The notes under the pieces are model-generated. The model was not told the origin of the DNA. It searched no databases and worked only from the letters and a program-made list of their open reading frames with translations. This document shows positions 27,090 to 37,821 of a stretch of DNA of 64,000 bases, piece after piece. Source of the DNA: Candidatus Methylomirabilota bacterium (GTDB lineage Bacteria; Methylomirabilota; Methylomirabilia; Rokubacteriales; CSP1-6); assembly GCA_035764725.1 (NCBI GenBank), contig DASTYT010000124.1, positions 1-64,000 of the forward strand, given 5' to 3'. Both the position numbers and the translations under genes were made by a program. The first letter of the stretch is position 1; the number at the start of each line of letters is the position of its first letter.

Positions 27090-28321
27090 GAGGGTCGACT
27101 CCCGTTCGACTCCCAGTGATGGGGGTAGACCACGTGGCCGCTCACCTCCCGGGTGGCGAGGCTGGGCCCGTCCACGCTGAACGACATCGCGTGCGACCGA
27201 AAATCGTAGAAGCGCTGGATCCGCTCGTCGAGGACGGACACCGTGACCTTGTACATGCCGCGCGTGAAAATCACCGGGTCGAGAACGAGGCGAACCACGC
27301 CGGTGCGATGCGTGAGGTCGAGCTTCACCCCGCCCAGTCGAGAGGTCAGGCCGCCGAGTGCATGCCCGTTGACGTTCTCGAAGGTGATCCCAATCACGGG
27401 ATCGCTCACCGGAGCCATCACCTCGTACTCCACGTCGATGGTGGCTCGGGCGCCGTAGACGAGTGGCTCCCCCGGATCGCTCCGGTGGTTCCGTACCACG
27501 ATCGCGCCGATACGGATCGGCGCGGTGGCATCGAGAGTCGGGGTTCCCCCGGTGCCAGCTCTCTGAGGCTGCACCGCCTGCAGGTACTGTTCGACGATGG
27601 CCTCGGGCTCACCCTGCGCCCGCACCGTGCCCCGGTCCATCCAGATGACGCGGTCGCAGTGCTGGACGATGTTGGTCATGTTGTGGCTGACCAGGATGAT
27701 CGTCTTGTCCTGCTCGCGTAGCTCCGCGAGCTTGTTCAGGCATTTCGCCTGGAAGGCGGCGTCACCCACCGCGAGCACCTCGTCCACGAGCAGGATGTCC
27801 GGGTTGATATGCGCGGCCACGGCAAAGCCCAGCCGCACCGCCATGCCCGACGAGTAGTACTTGATCGGAGTGTCGATGAAGCGCTCGATCTCCGCGAAGG
27901 AGACGATACGCTCGAACTTCTCCTCGACCTCTGCCCGGGTCATTCCCATGATGGCGCCGTTGAGGAACACGTTCTCCCGACCCGTGAGATCGAAGTGGAA
28001 TCCCGCGCCGACCTCGATGAGCGCACCGATCTTGCCCACCGCGGAGAATCCTCCCTTCGTGGGCACCGTCACCCGCGACAAGATCTTCAGCGTCGTGCTC
28101 TTGCCCGCTCCATTCGATCCAATGAGGCCCACCGATTCGCCCCGTCGGATCTGGAAGTTCACGTCTCGCAGAGCCCAGAAGAAGTCGGGCGACGTTTCTT
28201 CTGTATGACGCACGCGGCGGCGGACCCGGCCGATGGCCTCGCCAAGCGATAGAAAGTGCCAGCCCCGGCGGAGCCGATAGCGCTTGGAGACCTGGTCGAA
28301 TCCGAGGACGATGTCACTCAC
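27086..28321 (-). CDS. wzt: ABC exporter ATP-binding subunit with Wzt-type C-terminal domain
   Basis: 411 residues from the GTG at 28321, preceded by AGGAG at suitable spacing. The nucleotide-binding domain (about 1-240) has Walker A GSNGAGKST, ABC signature YSSGM, Walker B ILLVDEVLAVGD and switch SHN. The sequence from about 260 to 411 is a beta-sandwich of the Wzt carbohydrate-binding type (YEVMAPVSDPVIGITFEN). Such a domain recognises a terminal modification of the exported polysaccharide in ABC-dependent O-antigen systems. It pairs with the permease starting eight bases upstream. Confidence 0.93.
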   Translation of the reverse strand: MSDIVLGFDQVSKRYRLRRGWHFLSLGEAIGRVRRRVRHTEETSPDFFWALRDVNFQIRRGESVGLIGSNGAGKSTTLKILSRVTVPTKGGFSAVGKIGALIEVGAGFHFDLTGRENVFLNGAIMGMTRAEVEEKFERIVSFAEIERFIDTPIKYYSSGMAVRLGFAVAAHINPDILLVDEVLAVGDAAFQAKCLNKLAELREQDKTIILVSHNMTNIVQHCDRVIWMDRGTVRAQGEPEAIVEQYLQAVQPQRAGTGGTPTLDATAPIRIGAIVVRNHRSDPGEPLVYGARATIDVEYEVMAPVSDPVIGITFENVNGHALGGLTSRLGGVKLDLTHRTGVVRLVLDPVIFTRGMYKVTVSVLDERIQRFYDFRSHAMSFSVDGPSLATREVSGHVVYPHHWESNGSRPS

Positions 28322-28329
28322 GTCGGCTC

Positions 28330-29115
28330 CTAGATCACGTCCGCGAACGTGCGCTCGGCGTGCTTGAATGAGGTGTAGGTCACACCGAGGAGCGCGAGGA
28401 CGAAGATGAGCACCATCCCGAGCCGCGCCAGGTCCGGGGTCCGACCGTAGAGGATCGCGCCCCGATAGCCATCGATGATGGTCGCCATGGGATTGAGCAT
28501 GTACAGCTCCTGGAGGTTCTCCGGCACGACCGCCAGCGGGTAGGCCACCGGGGTCGCGAACATCCAGAGCTGGAGTCCCAGGGTGAGGGCGTGTCCGATG
28601 TCCCGGAAGTAGACGTGCACCGCGGAGGTGAGGCAGATCAGGGCGAAGGTGAACAGGACCTGCACTCCGAGAAGGACCGGCACCCACAGCAGCGTCCATG
28701 TCACCGTCGCCTTGTAGATGACCATGAGCGCGCCCAGCATGACGCAGGCGATGGCGAGGTCGAGACTCGCCGAGAGCATGACGGCGAGGAGCAGCGTCTC
28801 CCGGGGAAAGTAGATCTTGCGGACGAGGTTCGAGTTGGCCGTCATCGACAGGGAGCCCTGCGAGACGGTCGTCGAGAAGTAGGACCAGAAGATCAGCGCA
28901 CTGTAGGAGAAGAGGGGATATGGCGTGCCGCCTGTGGGAATGCGCGCGACCCGATCGAAAACCAGCGTGAAGATCACCATGAGCGACAGCGGCTGGAGCA
29001 CCGCCCACGCCGCGCCCAGGGCGGTCTGTTTGTAGCGCGCCCGGATGTCCCGCCGGGCGAAGCTCAAGATCAAGTAGGAGTACTGCGCGAGCTCCCGCAG
29101 GGGATTCGGCGTCAT
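28330..29115 (-). CDS. wzm: ABC-2 type polysaccharide/O-antigen exporter permease
   Basis: 261 residues with six membrane helices and the ABC2_membrane signature (RDIRARYKQTALGAAWAVLQPL near residues 22-43, NLVRKIYFPRE in the middle, VHVYFRDIGHAL before the last helices). It forms the channel half of the exporter with the Wzt-like ATPase downstream and would move lipid-linked glycan across the inner membrane. Stop is TAG. The start overlaps the upstream GT2 stop (ATGA). Confidence 0.94.
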   Translation of the reverse strand: MTPNPLRELAQYSYLILSFARRDIRARYKQTALGAAWAVLQPLSLMVIFTLVFDRVARIPTGGTPYPLFSYSALIFWSYFSTTVSQGSLSMTANSNLVRKIYFPRETLLLAVMLSASLDLAIACVMLGALMVIYKATVTWTLLWVPVLLGVQVLFTFALICLTSAVHVYFRDIGHALTLGLQLWMFATPVAYPLAVVPENLQELYMLNPMATIIDGYRGAILYGRTPDLARLGMVLIFVLALLGVTYTSFKHAERTFADVI

Positions 29116-30116
29116 TTGGTCTCCAGGGTGAATCCCGGGTCGCCCGGTCGCCTGACGCCTCGGAAGCGGCGCGCGACCGTCGACACGAGGCGCTCAGGCA
29201 GGAGAAGGGCGGCGAGATAGGGCAGCACACGGTGCGCCCGGCGGCTTGCGGCGAGAAGGCGAAGCTGGTACCGGAGCGCCCACGCCAAGCGGCCGCGACG
29301 GCCTAGGTAGTACGCGTCGCGTGCGAAGTCGTTGGCATCGCCGGCCATGCGCGCCTCGAGCGCGGGGCGCATCGTCGGCGGCGCGATGCGCGCGTGCTTC
29401 CGCATGACCCCAAAGGTGTCCAGCGCCCAGGCGAACTGCCGCGAATGGTACGGCCCGGAGAGGCTCCCTTCCAGCAGCCGGTACCCTACGAGGTCGCCGC
29501 GCATGAAGGCCGCCGGATAGCGCGCGGCGATGCGCAGGGCCAGTTCCACATCCGCCACCATCTTGATTCGCTCATCCCATGCCCCCACTGCCCGGTACAC
29601 CGACGCGGGAATCATCATCTGCGAGGGCGTGTTGAAACAGTGCCTCCGGATGAGGGCCCGGTAGGGTTCGAGGAGTATCGCAGGCTCGGACGTCGCCGCA
29701 AGCCGCCTGCCGATATCGCCCCAGATGAGGCCGGGGATCGTCGGCATGCCCTCGCCGAACATGTGCCCGTTGGCGACGATCATGCCGGCCTCCGGGAAGC
29801 GCCTGGCGACCTCCACCTGGCGGGCGATCTTGTCGGGATGCCACAGGTCGTCGCCATCCAGGTGGGCCACATATTCGCCGCGCGCCTCAGTGATTCCGGA
29901 GTTGCGGGCGGCGGAGGCGCCGCCGTTCGCGCGCGCGATCAGGCGGACGCGGTCACCGAAGGCCATGCAGCGCCGCCGTGTGTCATCGGTTGAGCCATCG
30001 TCGACCACGATGGTCTCCAGGTTCGGATAGCCTTGGCCGAGCACCGTTTCTATCGCGGGGGCCACGAAAGAGGCCTGATTGTGAAAGGTCACGACGACGC
30101 TCACGAGTGGATCCAT
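29112..30116 (-). CDS. Glycosyltransferase family 2
   Basis: 334 residues. GT-A motifs are VSVVVTFHNQ, VVDDGSTDDT, NGGASAARNSG and HLDGDDLWHPDK (metal site near 87-90). It belongs to the broad GT2 group of capsule and O-antigen transferases. The end overlaps the permease start (ATGA) and the start shares a base with the next GT2 stop (TGATG). It is one of three consecutive GT2 genes (29112-32010), with a fourth GT2 gene at 26043-27089. Confidence 0.92.
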   Translation of the reverse strand: MDPLVSVVVTFHNQASFVAPAIETVLGQGYPNLETIVVDDGSTDDTRRRCMAFGDRVRLIARANGGASAARNSGITEARGEYVAHLDGDDLWHPDKIARQVEVARRFPEAGMIVANGHMFGEGMPTIPGLIWGDIGRRLAATSEPAILLEPYRALIRRHCFNTPSQMMIPASVYRAVGAWDERIKMVADVELALRIAARYPAAFMRGDLVGYRLLEGSLSGPYHSRQFAWALDTFGVMRKHARIAPPTMRPALEARMAGDANDFARDAYYLGRRGRLAWALRYQLRLLAASRRAHRVLPYLAALLLPERLVSTVARRFRGVRRPGDPGFTLETK

Positions 30117-31084
30117 CAGCGCGCCCCGGGGACCGGATCGGCCGGATCGCGCGCCGGGCTGAGCGGCGGGACCAGGGCGCGCGGATCGAAATTGCGTGGC
30201 AAGGTCCAGAACTCATATGCGAGCCCCAGATCGTACGCGAGGCGCCGGGCGATGGCGAAATCGAGGCCCCGACCGAACCGAAGCGTTGACAAGGCGACCT
30301 TGCCCGCGCCGCGGAGCAGGGTACCGTAGAGGTAGCGGGGCACCCCCGCGACCGTCGGCACCCCCCTAGGGCGGCCGGTCATCCGGGCGTTACTCCGGCC
30401 GACCCAGAAGGTCCAGCGCAGGGAGAATCGCCGCGACAGCCGCTCCTGGTGGACAGGGTTCTGCACCACGGCCTGAGCGACGTACCAGAGGCGCTCGCCC
30501 CCCAACCAGAGCCGGCGAACGAATTCGGTGTCCTCCGCGCGTTGCACCGCGCTCCCGGGCCCGAGATCCTCTCGGAAGAGGCCGTAGCGTTCGAAGGCTC
30601 GCCGACGGAACGCGAAGTTCACGCCGAGCGGCGGAGTCTGAAAGGGCTTGATCTCGAAGTCGGCGTCCCCGTGCTCGTAGTTCACGATACCGTGCCCGAC
30701 CGGCGGGGAGTCCCCGAGGGCGGGCGCACGTCCCGCGAAACCGATGGCCTCGGGATGCTCGGCGGCGGCGCGCTGGAATGCGCGGAGCCATTGGGGCTGG
30801 ACCACGGCGTCGTCGTCCGTGAAGGCCAGGAGCTCGCCGCGCGCCGCCAGCAGGCCGAGGTTCAGCGCCCGCGACTTGCCGCGGCGCGGCTCGCAGATAG
30901 GCCGGAGGGGTAGCCTCCCTTGGTCAGCCACGCGCCCGAGCAGGGTCGGCGTGGCATCGGACGAGCCGTTATCGATCACGATCAGCTCCCAGCCTCCCTC
31001 TGGCGCTTGCACGGCCTCGAGTGAGCGCAGCTGCGCCTCGAGCTCGGGCCCGCGGTTTCGGGTGGCAATGAGAACGGAGATCAT
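30116..31084 (-). CDS. Glycosyltransferase family 2
   Basis: 322 residues from the ATG at 31084, chosen because it forms ATGA with the upstream stop and starts the catalytic fold directly (MISVLIATRN). GT-A motifs are VIDNGSSD, EPRRGKSRALNLG, FTDDDAVV (metal site about 90-92) and AEDTEFVRRL. Specificity is unknown. It is paralogous in layout to the GT2 genes on either side. Confidence 0.92.
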   Translation of the reverse strand: MISVLIATRNRGPELEAQLRSLEAVQAPEGGWELIVIDNGSSDATPTLLGRVADQGRLPLRPICEPRRGKSRALNLGLLAARGELLAFTDDDAVVQPQWLRAFQRAAAEHPEAIGFAGRAPALGDSPPVGHGIVNYEHGDADFEIKPFQTPPLGVNFAFRRRAFERYGLFREDLGPGSAVQRAEDTEFVRRLWLGGERLWYVAQAVVQNPVHQERLSRRFSLRWTFWVGRSNARMTGRPRGVPTVAGVPRYLYGTLLRGAGKVALSTLRFGRGLDFAIARRLAYDLGLAYEFWTLPRNFDPRALVPPLSPARDPADPVPGAR

Positions 31085-32006
31085 CGGCCCGCGCTCCGCT
31101 TCGGGTAGCGCCGCCGGTACCACCCCATGAACAGCCCCAGCTCCCAAAAGAAGTCGATCTGGCGCCGCAGCGAGCGCGGCGCCATTGCGAACTGGAGACC
31201 GTGGTGCGCGAGCCGCGGATACATCCAGCGCGGCAGGCCGAACAGCCGCCGGCCCGTCGGCTCGGGGAGGAACGCCACTCGGCCCTGCGCGTATCCGTAG
31301 ATCCAGCGCCAGAAGTACGACTGGCGCATGCGCTCGCGGGGCACGTAGTGACGCACGAAGATGGCGGGGTCATAGAAGACGACGCCGCCGGCCTCCAGGA
31401 CACGCCGGATGAAGTCACTCTCGTCGCCGCTGAACAATCGCTCGGAGGTTCGCCCCACGTCCACGCTGAACGCGCCGACCCGATCCACCGTCGAGCGACG
31501 GAAGATCATGTTCCCGCCCCAGATCTTGGGACGGTCCCTGAACGGCAGGCTCAGCCGCTTCGATGTCTCTACCGCCATCAAGCCGAGGTAGTCGTAGAAC
31601 TCGTGGTTGTCGAGGAGCCATGGCGGTGGCGGCACCTCCCAGCGGGGAAGGATGCGTCCCCCCACCATATCGGCCTTCTCGCGGTCAAGCGTGACCAGGG
31701 CCGTGGCCAACCACCCCTCGTCGGGCTCGATATCGTCGTCGATGCACGCGAACACCTCGCCCTTGGCCGCGCCGAGCGCCGCGTTGCGCGCGTAGTTCGC
31801 GCCCGGCCGGGTCTCGAGGACCTGGCGTACGCCTCGCGGGGCGGTCTGGGCGTGCCGGCGCACCACCTCGGGCGTGTCGTCGGTGCAGTTGTTGTTGGCG
31901 ACGACGATCTCCCATTCCAGCCCGGACGGAAGGCGTTGCCGACCCAGCGCGGTCAGCGCGCGATCAAGAAGCCCGGCCCGCTGATGGGTGGGGATGAGAA
32001 CGCTGA

Positions 32007-32010
<4 letters not shown>
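31081..32010 (-). CDS. Glycosyltransferase family 2
   Basis: 309 residues. Motifs are MISVLIPTHQR, VANNNCTDDT, CIDDDIEPDEGW (metal site 91-93), a GGRILPRWE segment shared with the GT2 at 26043-27089, and SGDESDFIRRVLE. The shared GGR.(L/M)PRW feature suggests the two enzymes come from one duplication. The start overlaps the GlmS stop (ATGA). Confidence 0.92.
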
Positions 32011-33845
<1,835 letters not shown>

Positions 33846-33866
33846 GGGTTGGGGGGTCTCCGTGCC

Positions 33867-34880
33867 CTAGTCGCGTTGCGCCAATCGGTACCACGCGAGC
33901 TTGAGGGCGAACGTGGGCAGGTGGTGCTCCCACGGTCCGCCGCGGCGCAGCTCCCAGGGATTGGTCTTCGGGGTATTGAGGCCGAAGCGGGTCGTCACCG
34001 CGCAGGTGAACCCAGCCTCACGCACGAGTCGCTTGACCGTCTCGGTATAATCCTCGGCGCCTCCGTTGGGATACGCGAAGGCGCGAGGGGCGGTGCCGCA
34101 AGCGGACTCGATCATGGTCCGGGCGCCGAGGATCTCTGTCCACGCGCGCTGGGGGCTCACCCGCGACAGGATCGGGTGGTTGACGGTATGCGCTCCGACG
34201 GTGAAGCCGAGGCCGCGAAGCGCGTGCACGTCGTCCCAGGACAGCATCAGATTCTTGAACGAACGCTGGTCGGTGACACCGAGCGCCACGAGGAGGGCTT
34301 CCAGCTGCCGGTGCCGCTCCTCGTCGGGCACGCGCTTGAGATGCTCCAGCGCGCGGCCCATGGCGCAGAGGCGGGCCGGCACGTCCGCGAGGTCGAAATA
34401 TTCGCCCCAAGGAGTGCCCACCGACGTCGCCACGCTCCTCTTGAGCCCATGGGCGAGTCGGTCAAACCACGGCACCTCGGCGGTTCCGACGAAGCCCGTG
34501 GCCAGAAAGATTGTGGCGGGCAGCCCGAGCCGCGACAAAATCGGTGCGGCGTGGGTGAGATTGTCGCGGTAGCCGTCGTCGAACGTGATGGCGAGCGCGT
34601 TGCGCGGCAGGCCGCCCCGCTCCAACCGCTCCACCAGCTCCTCGACGGGCAGCACGCGATAGTTGCGCGCGACGTGACGCATCTGGCGCTCGAACACCGC
34701 CGTGGGCAGCGCCCTGAAAAACGGGTCCGCGTCGTCGTTGACCCGGTGATAGCTGAGAATCGGGAACGCCGGCGTCCGGCGCACATGGCCCACGGCACGG
34801 GTGAGCGGCGCGAGCGCGCCCGAGTGGTGCAGGCCCGCCGCGGCCAGGCGCACGAGCGAGAGCCTGCGGGAAGGGGTCAT
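33867..34880 (-). CDS. Polysaccharide deacetylase (NodB family)
   Basis: 337 residues from the ATG at 34880, supported by ATGA overlap with the upstream stop. NodB features are SYHRVNDD, metal-binding TFDDGYRDN starting at residue 99, PATIFLATGFVG, AHTVNHPIL and FAYPNGG. It resembles the C-terminal half of the fusion protein at 14411-16585. It would remove N-acetyl groups from amino sugars in the polymer, or act on other acyl groups. No clear signal peptide is seen, though the N-terminus has a weakly hydrophobic stretch. Confidence 0.9.
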   Translation of the reverse strand: MTPSRRLSLVRLAAAGLHHSGALAPLTRAVGHVRRTPAFPILSYHRVNDDADPFFRALPTAVFERQMRHVARNYRVLPVEELVERLERGGLPRNALAITFDDGYRDNLTHAAPILSRLGLPATIFLATGFVGTAEVPWFDRLAHGLKRSVATSVGTPWGEYFDLADVPARLCAMGRALEHLKRVPDEERHRQLEALLVALGVTDQRSFKNLMLSWDDVHALRGLGFTVGAHTVNHPILSRVSPQRAWTEILGARTMIESACGTAPRAFAYPNGGAEDYTETVKRLVREAGFTCAVTTRFGLNTPKTNPWELRRGGPWEHHLPTFALKLAWYRLAQRD

Positions 34881-36724
34881 AGCGCGCGCCCCTCGAGATG
34901 GTGGCGATGCCAGAGGTGCAGCATCAACACCGTCCAGACCTGATCGCCGTAGTACGGCGTCACATCGGCCTCGTGCAGCGCGAAAAGTCGTTCGATCGCT
35001 CCGGGCCGGAAGTAGCCGAGTCCGCGCGCCCACGGCGAGAGCAGGCTCTCGCGGGCCAGGTCACGAAAGCCTCCGTGCGACTTCAGCCAATCGCTTGTGG
35101 GGATGCCGAAGCCGTGCTTCCGCTTCCCCAGGATCTCCGCGGGCAGCAAGGAGCGGAAGGCCCGTTTGAACAGGTAACGCTTCTCCAGGCCTCGCACCTT
35201 GAAGTCGGCCGGAAGGGTGGCCGTGAACTCGACCAGCGGCCGGTCGAGGAACGGGAACCGGACGTCGATCCCGGCCCGCTCGGCGGTGCGCGTCACCTTG
35301 ACGAGGTCGTTGTCGCCTAGGGTCACCTTGATGTCCATGTACATGATGCGGTTCAGCTCACTGGATGCCTGGGCCCCGTCGAAGTGCCCCTCGACGATGC
35401 GCCACGGACCCTCGGGATTCACCGCAGCGACGAGGTCCGGCGCGAGGAACTCCCGGCCTTCCTGCGCCATGAAGAAGGAGTAAGAGTAGAGCCGGCGGGG
35501 GGTGGAGAGACTGGCGCGGCGAACGTACCGGCGAGCCTTCCCAAAGACCCCGGCATCGGGCAGCGCGCGCAGGAGCGGCTCGATCAGACCTCGGCGGGCG
35601 AACGCGGGGAACCGCTGATAGCGGGAGAACACGCGATCGCTGGCATACCGCTCGTTGCCTCCGAAAATCTCGTCGCCACCGTCGCCTGCCAGCAGCCGGC
35701 GCACGCCATGATCGCTGGCAAGGCGGGCGCAGAGGTAGGTGCCGAGGGCGGAGTTGTTGCCGAACGGCTCATCGTAGGCGTCGACGATCGCGCCCATCGA
35801 GGCCAGTGCCTCGTCCGCGGTCACGATGTGCTTCTCGTGGCCGGCGTTGAAGTGCCGGGCCGCGACGTCCGCGTAATGAAGCTCGTCGAACCGTTCCTCC
35901 TGGAAGCCGATGGAAAACGCCGGCACCCGCTCGCCGGTGAGCTTCGCCATATAGCCGAGCACGGTGCTGCTGTCGGTGCCCCCGGACAGGAAGGCGCCCG
36001 TTTCCTTGGCGGGTCCACCCTCGAGCGCGGCGCCCACCGCCTCTTCGACGTGGCGGGCCGTCGCCGCCATCGCCTCGCGGAGCCCGATTCGCTGCTCGGG
36101 GTACGCGAGATCCCAGTACGGCTCGACCGCGACGGCGCCCGCGCGAACCGTCAAGACATGACCGGGCGGCAAGCGGCGCACGCCCTTCCAGATCGACGCC
36201 GGCGCGGCGACCACGCGGACGTTCAGGTAGTCATAGACCACCTGCGGATCCGCCTCCGCGGCCACTCCGGGCATCGCGAGGAGCGCGCTCGGACGCGAGG
36301 CGAAGGCCAGCCCGTCGGGCGTCGACGCGTAGTAGAGCTGTTTGATGCCGAAGTGATCCACGCCGAGCCAGAGCGTGTCCTGGCGGGGATCCCAGAGTGC
36401 AGCCGCAAAGGCTCCGCGGAGGTGACGGAGCAGCCTCTGCCAGCCTTCCAGCTCGTAGAGGCGCCCCAGCACCTCGCATCCCGGCGTCAGGCCGGTGAGC
36501 GCCCGCAGCTCGTCTAGGTTGACGAGATCCAGGTCGGCGGCGGCGATGGCGGTCTGATAGCGCTTTGGCGCCTTGCCGCCTGCGCCCGCAACGAAGCCGA
36601 CGCTCCCCGACGTGAGCATGAGGGGAGCGGCCGTAACGCCGCCCCGCGTGGCGATCGCTTGGAGCAACGCGCCGGTCACGGGCTGGCCGTGATCGCGATG
36701 GATGACGCCGCCGAGGAAGCTCAT
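34877..36724 (-). CDS. Asparagine synthetase-like protein without glutaminase Cys
   Basis: 615 residues from the ATG at 36724 (ATGA with the GNAT stop). It opens MSFLGGVIHRD, so the Cys2 nucleophile is missing, although the rest of the N-terminal domain (RGAFAAALWDP, GVDHFGIKQLYY) is well kept. The synthetase half is intact: FLSGGTDSS at 245-253, DEPFGNNSALG and LAGDGGDEIFGGNERY, and it follows AsnB to the end. This version therefore probably performs adenylation and amide formation with ammonia or another amine. It lies between a deacetylase and a GNAT-type gene, suggesting acyl or amide change of sugar amines. Confidence 0.85.
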   Translation of the reverse strand: MSFLGGVIHRDHGQPVTGALLQAIATRGGVTAAPLMLTSGSVGFVAGAGGKAPKRYQTAIAAADLDLVNLDELRALTGLTPGCEVLGRLYELEGWQRLLRHLRGAFAAALWDPRQDTLWLGVDHFGIKQLYYASTPDGLAFASRPSALLAMPGVAAEADPQVVYDYLNVRVVAAPASIWKGVRRLPPGHVLTVRAGAVAVEPYWDLAYPEQRIGLREAMAATARHVEEAVGAALEGGPAKETGAFLSGGTDSSTVLGYMAKLTGERVPAFSIGFQEERFDELHYADVAARHFNAGHEKHIVTADEALASMGAIVDAYDEPFGNNSALGTYLCARLASDHGVRRLLAGDGGDEIFGGNERYASDRVFSRYQRFPAFARRGLIEPLLRALPDAGVFGKARRYVRRASLSTPRRLYSYSFFMAQEGREFLAPDLVAAVNPEGPWRIVEGHFDGAQASSELNRIMYMDIKVTLGDNDLVKVTRTAERAGIDVRFPFLDRPLVEFTATLPADFKVRGLEKRYLFKRAFRSLLPAEILGKRKHGFGIPTSDWLKSHGGFRDLARESLLSPWARGLGYFRPGAIERLFALHEADVTPYYGDQVWTVLMLHLWHRHHLEGRAL

Positions 36725-37821
36725 GCGAAGCGGTCCCGGGCCCGGCGAACGGCGGGGCGAACACGGGTATCGAGAATGTGGAGCAACCGGCCGTAGGCGG
36801 TGGGTCGGTACATCATGAAGTGCGCGCCCTCGTGAGTCCCGGTAGCCCAGCGCATCTTGTACTCGTTGAGCCCGGGTCCCATGTCGTACTCGTGCACGCC
36901 GCCGCGTTCGAAGAGCGCCCGCGCGATGGCGAAGTTGAGCGCGCTTCCCGGCGACGCGTCGCGAAGCGCGGGATCGAAGTCGGCCCGGAGCGCGTTGACC
37001 CGGCCGGCATGGCGCAGCTGATACTCCATGGCCACGAGACGGCCGTCGAGCCGCAGTGTCCACAGGGCGAGCCAACCGCGCGCGGACGCTCGGCGCGTGA
37101 GGGCCACGAAGAAGCCGTGCATGTTCGGCATGGTCGCGATGGCCACGCCGCGTTCGCCCTTCCAGCTGCGGCGGCTCAACTCCAGCATCTCACCGAAGAG
37201 CGGGCCGTCGGCGTCGACCGTCACGTGCTCCTCGATGCGCACTTCGCCCGCGCGCTCCAGCCGGTTCTGGATGTTGCGGCATGTCTTCTTGAACCGCTGG
37301 CTCGTGCCCTTCCAGAATGCCTCCCAGTCGCCTGCGATGGCCACGTACGGCGACAGCGAGCGCTCCGCGCGCCGCCACGGGAAGTGACCCGGGAGCGCGG
37401 ACTCCAGCTCCTTGACGATCGGCGACGCGGCGGGCAGCTTCTGCAGGCTCGTCACGTCCCAGTCCCGCCGGGCCGCGAGGTACTCGATGAGGGCGGCGGC
37501 GACCGGCCGGGCCGGCCCGTCGAGCAGCACGTCGATGTAGGGCGTGTCCGGGCACTCGAGGAGGGCCAGTCGCCGCACCGGGATGCCGCGCTGCCGCTCC
37601 TTCCACCGCATCAACGGCACCGCCGCCATAAGCTGGCCACCATTCTCCACCAGCAGCACCTCGGGCCGGCGGGCCGGGCCCACCGCGGGCCAGCAGCAGG
37701 CGAACCAGTCGTGGCTGAGGAACGGCGACGTCTGGCCGGTGCGCTCCGCGAGATCGGCCCACGCGCCTGCGAGCGATTGGAACTCCGCCTCAGTCTCCAC
37801 TCGCCGGATCCGCAGACTCAC
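36721..37821 (-). CDS. GNAT-fold acyltransferase (FemAB/CelD-like)
   Basis: 366 residues. It has a tandem GNAT-like layout as in BioF2-like/CelD proteins of polysaccharide loci: SPFLSHDWF near the N-terminus, QRFKKTCRNIQNRLER in the middle, LDGRLVAMEYQL, and GSALNFAIARALFERG followed by YDMGPGLNEYKMRWA. These proteins transfer acyl or aminoacyl groups to sugar or peptide amines; the donor here is not known. ATGA overlaps join it to the asparagine-synthetase-like gene downstream and the Stp1-type glycosyltransferase upstream. Confidence 0.85.
   Translation of the reverse strand: MSLRIRRVETEAEFQSLAGAWADLAERTGQTSPFLSHDWFACCWPAVGPARRPEVLLVENGGQLMAAVPLMRWKERQRGIPVRRLALLECPDTPYIDVLLDGPARPVAAALIEYLAARRDWDVTSLQKLPAASPIVKELESALPGHFPWRRAERSLSPYVAIAGDWEAFWKGTSQRFKKTCRNIQNRLERAGEVRIEEHVTVDADGPLFGEMLELSRRSWKGERGVAIATMPNMHGFFVALTRRASARGWLALWTLRLDGRLVAMEYQLRHAGRVNALRADFDPALRDASPGSALNFAIARALFERGGVHEYDMGPGLNEYKMRWATGTHEGAHFMMYRPTAYGRLLHILDTRVRPAVRRARDRFA

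Noticed and set aside
28322..29230. N-terminal extension of the Wzt-like protein through the permease gene
   Set aside because: The extra sequence is the permease read out of frame. The GTG at 28321 has a Shine-Dalgarno and begins the ABC domain directly.
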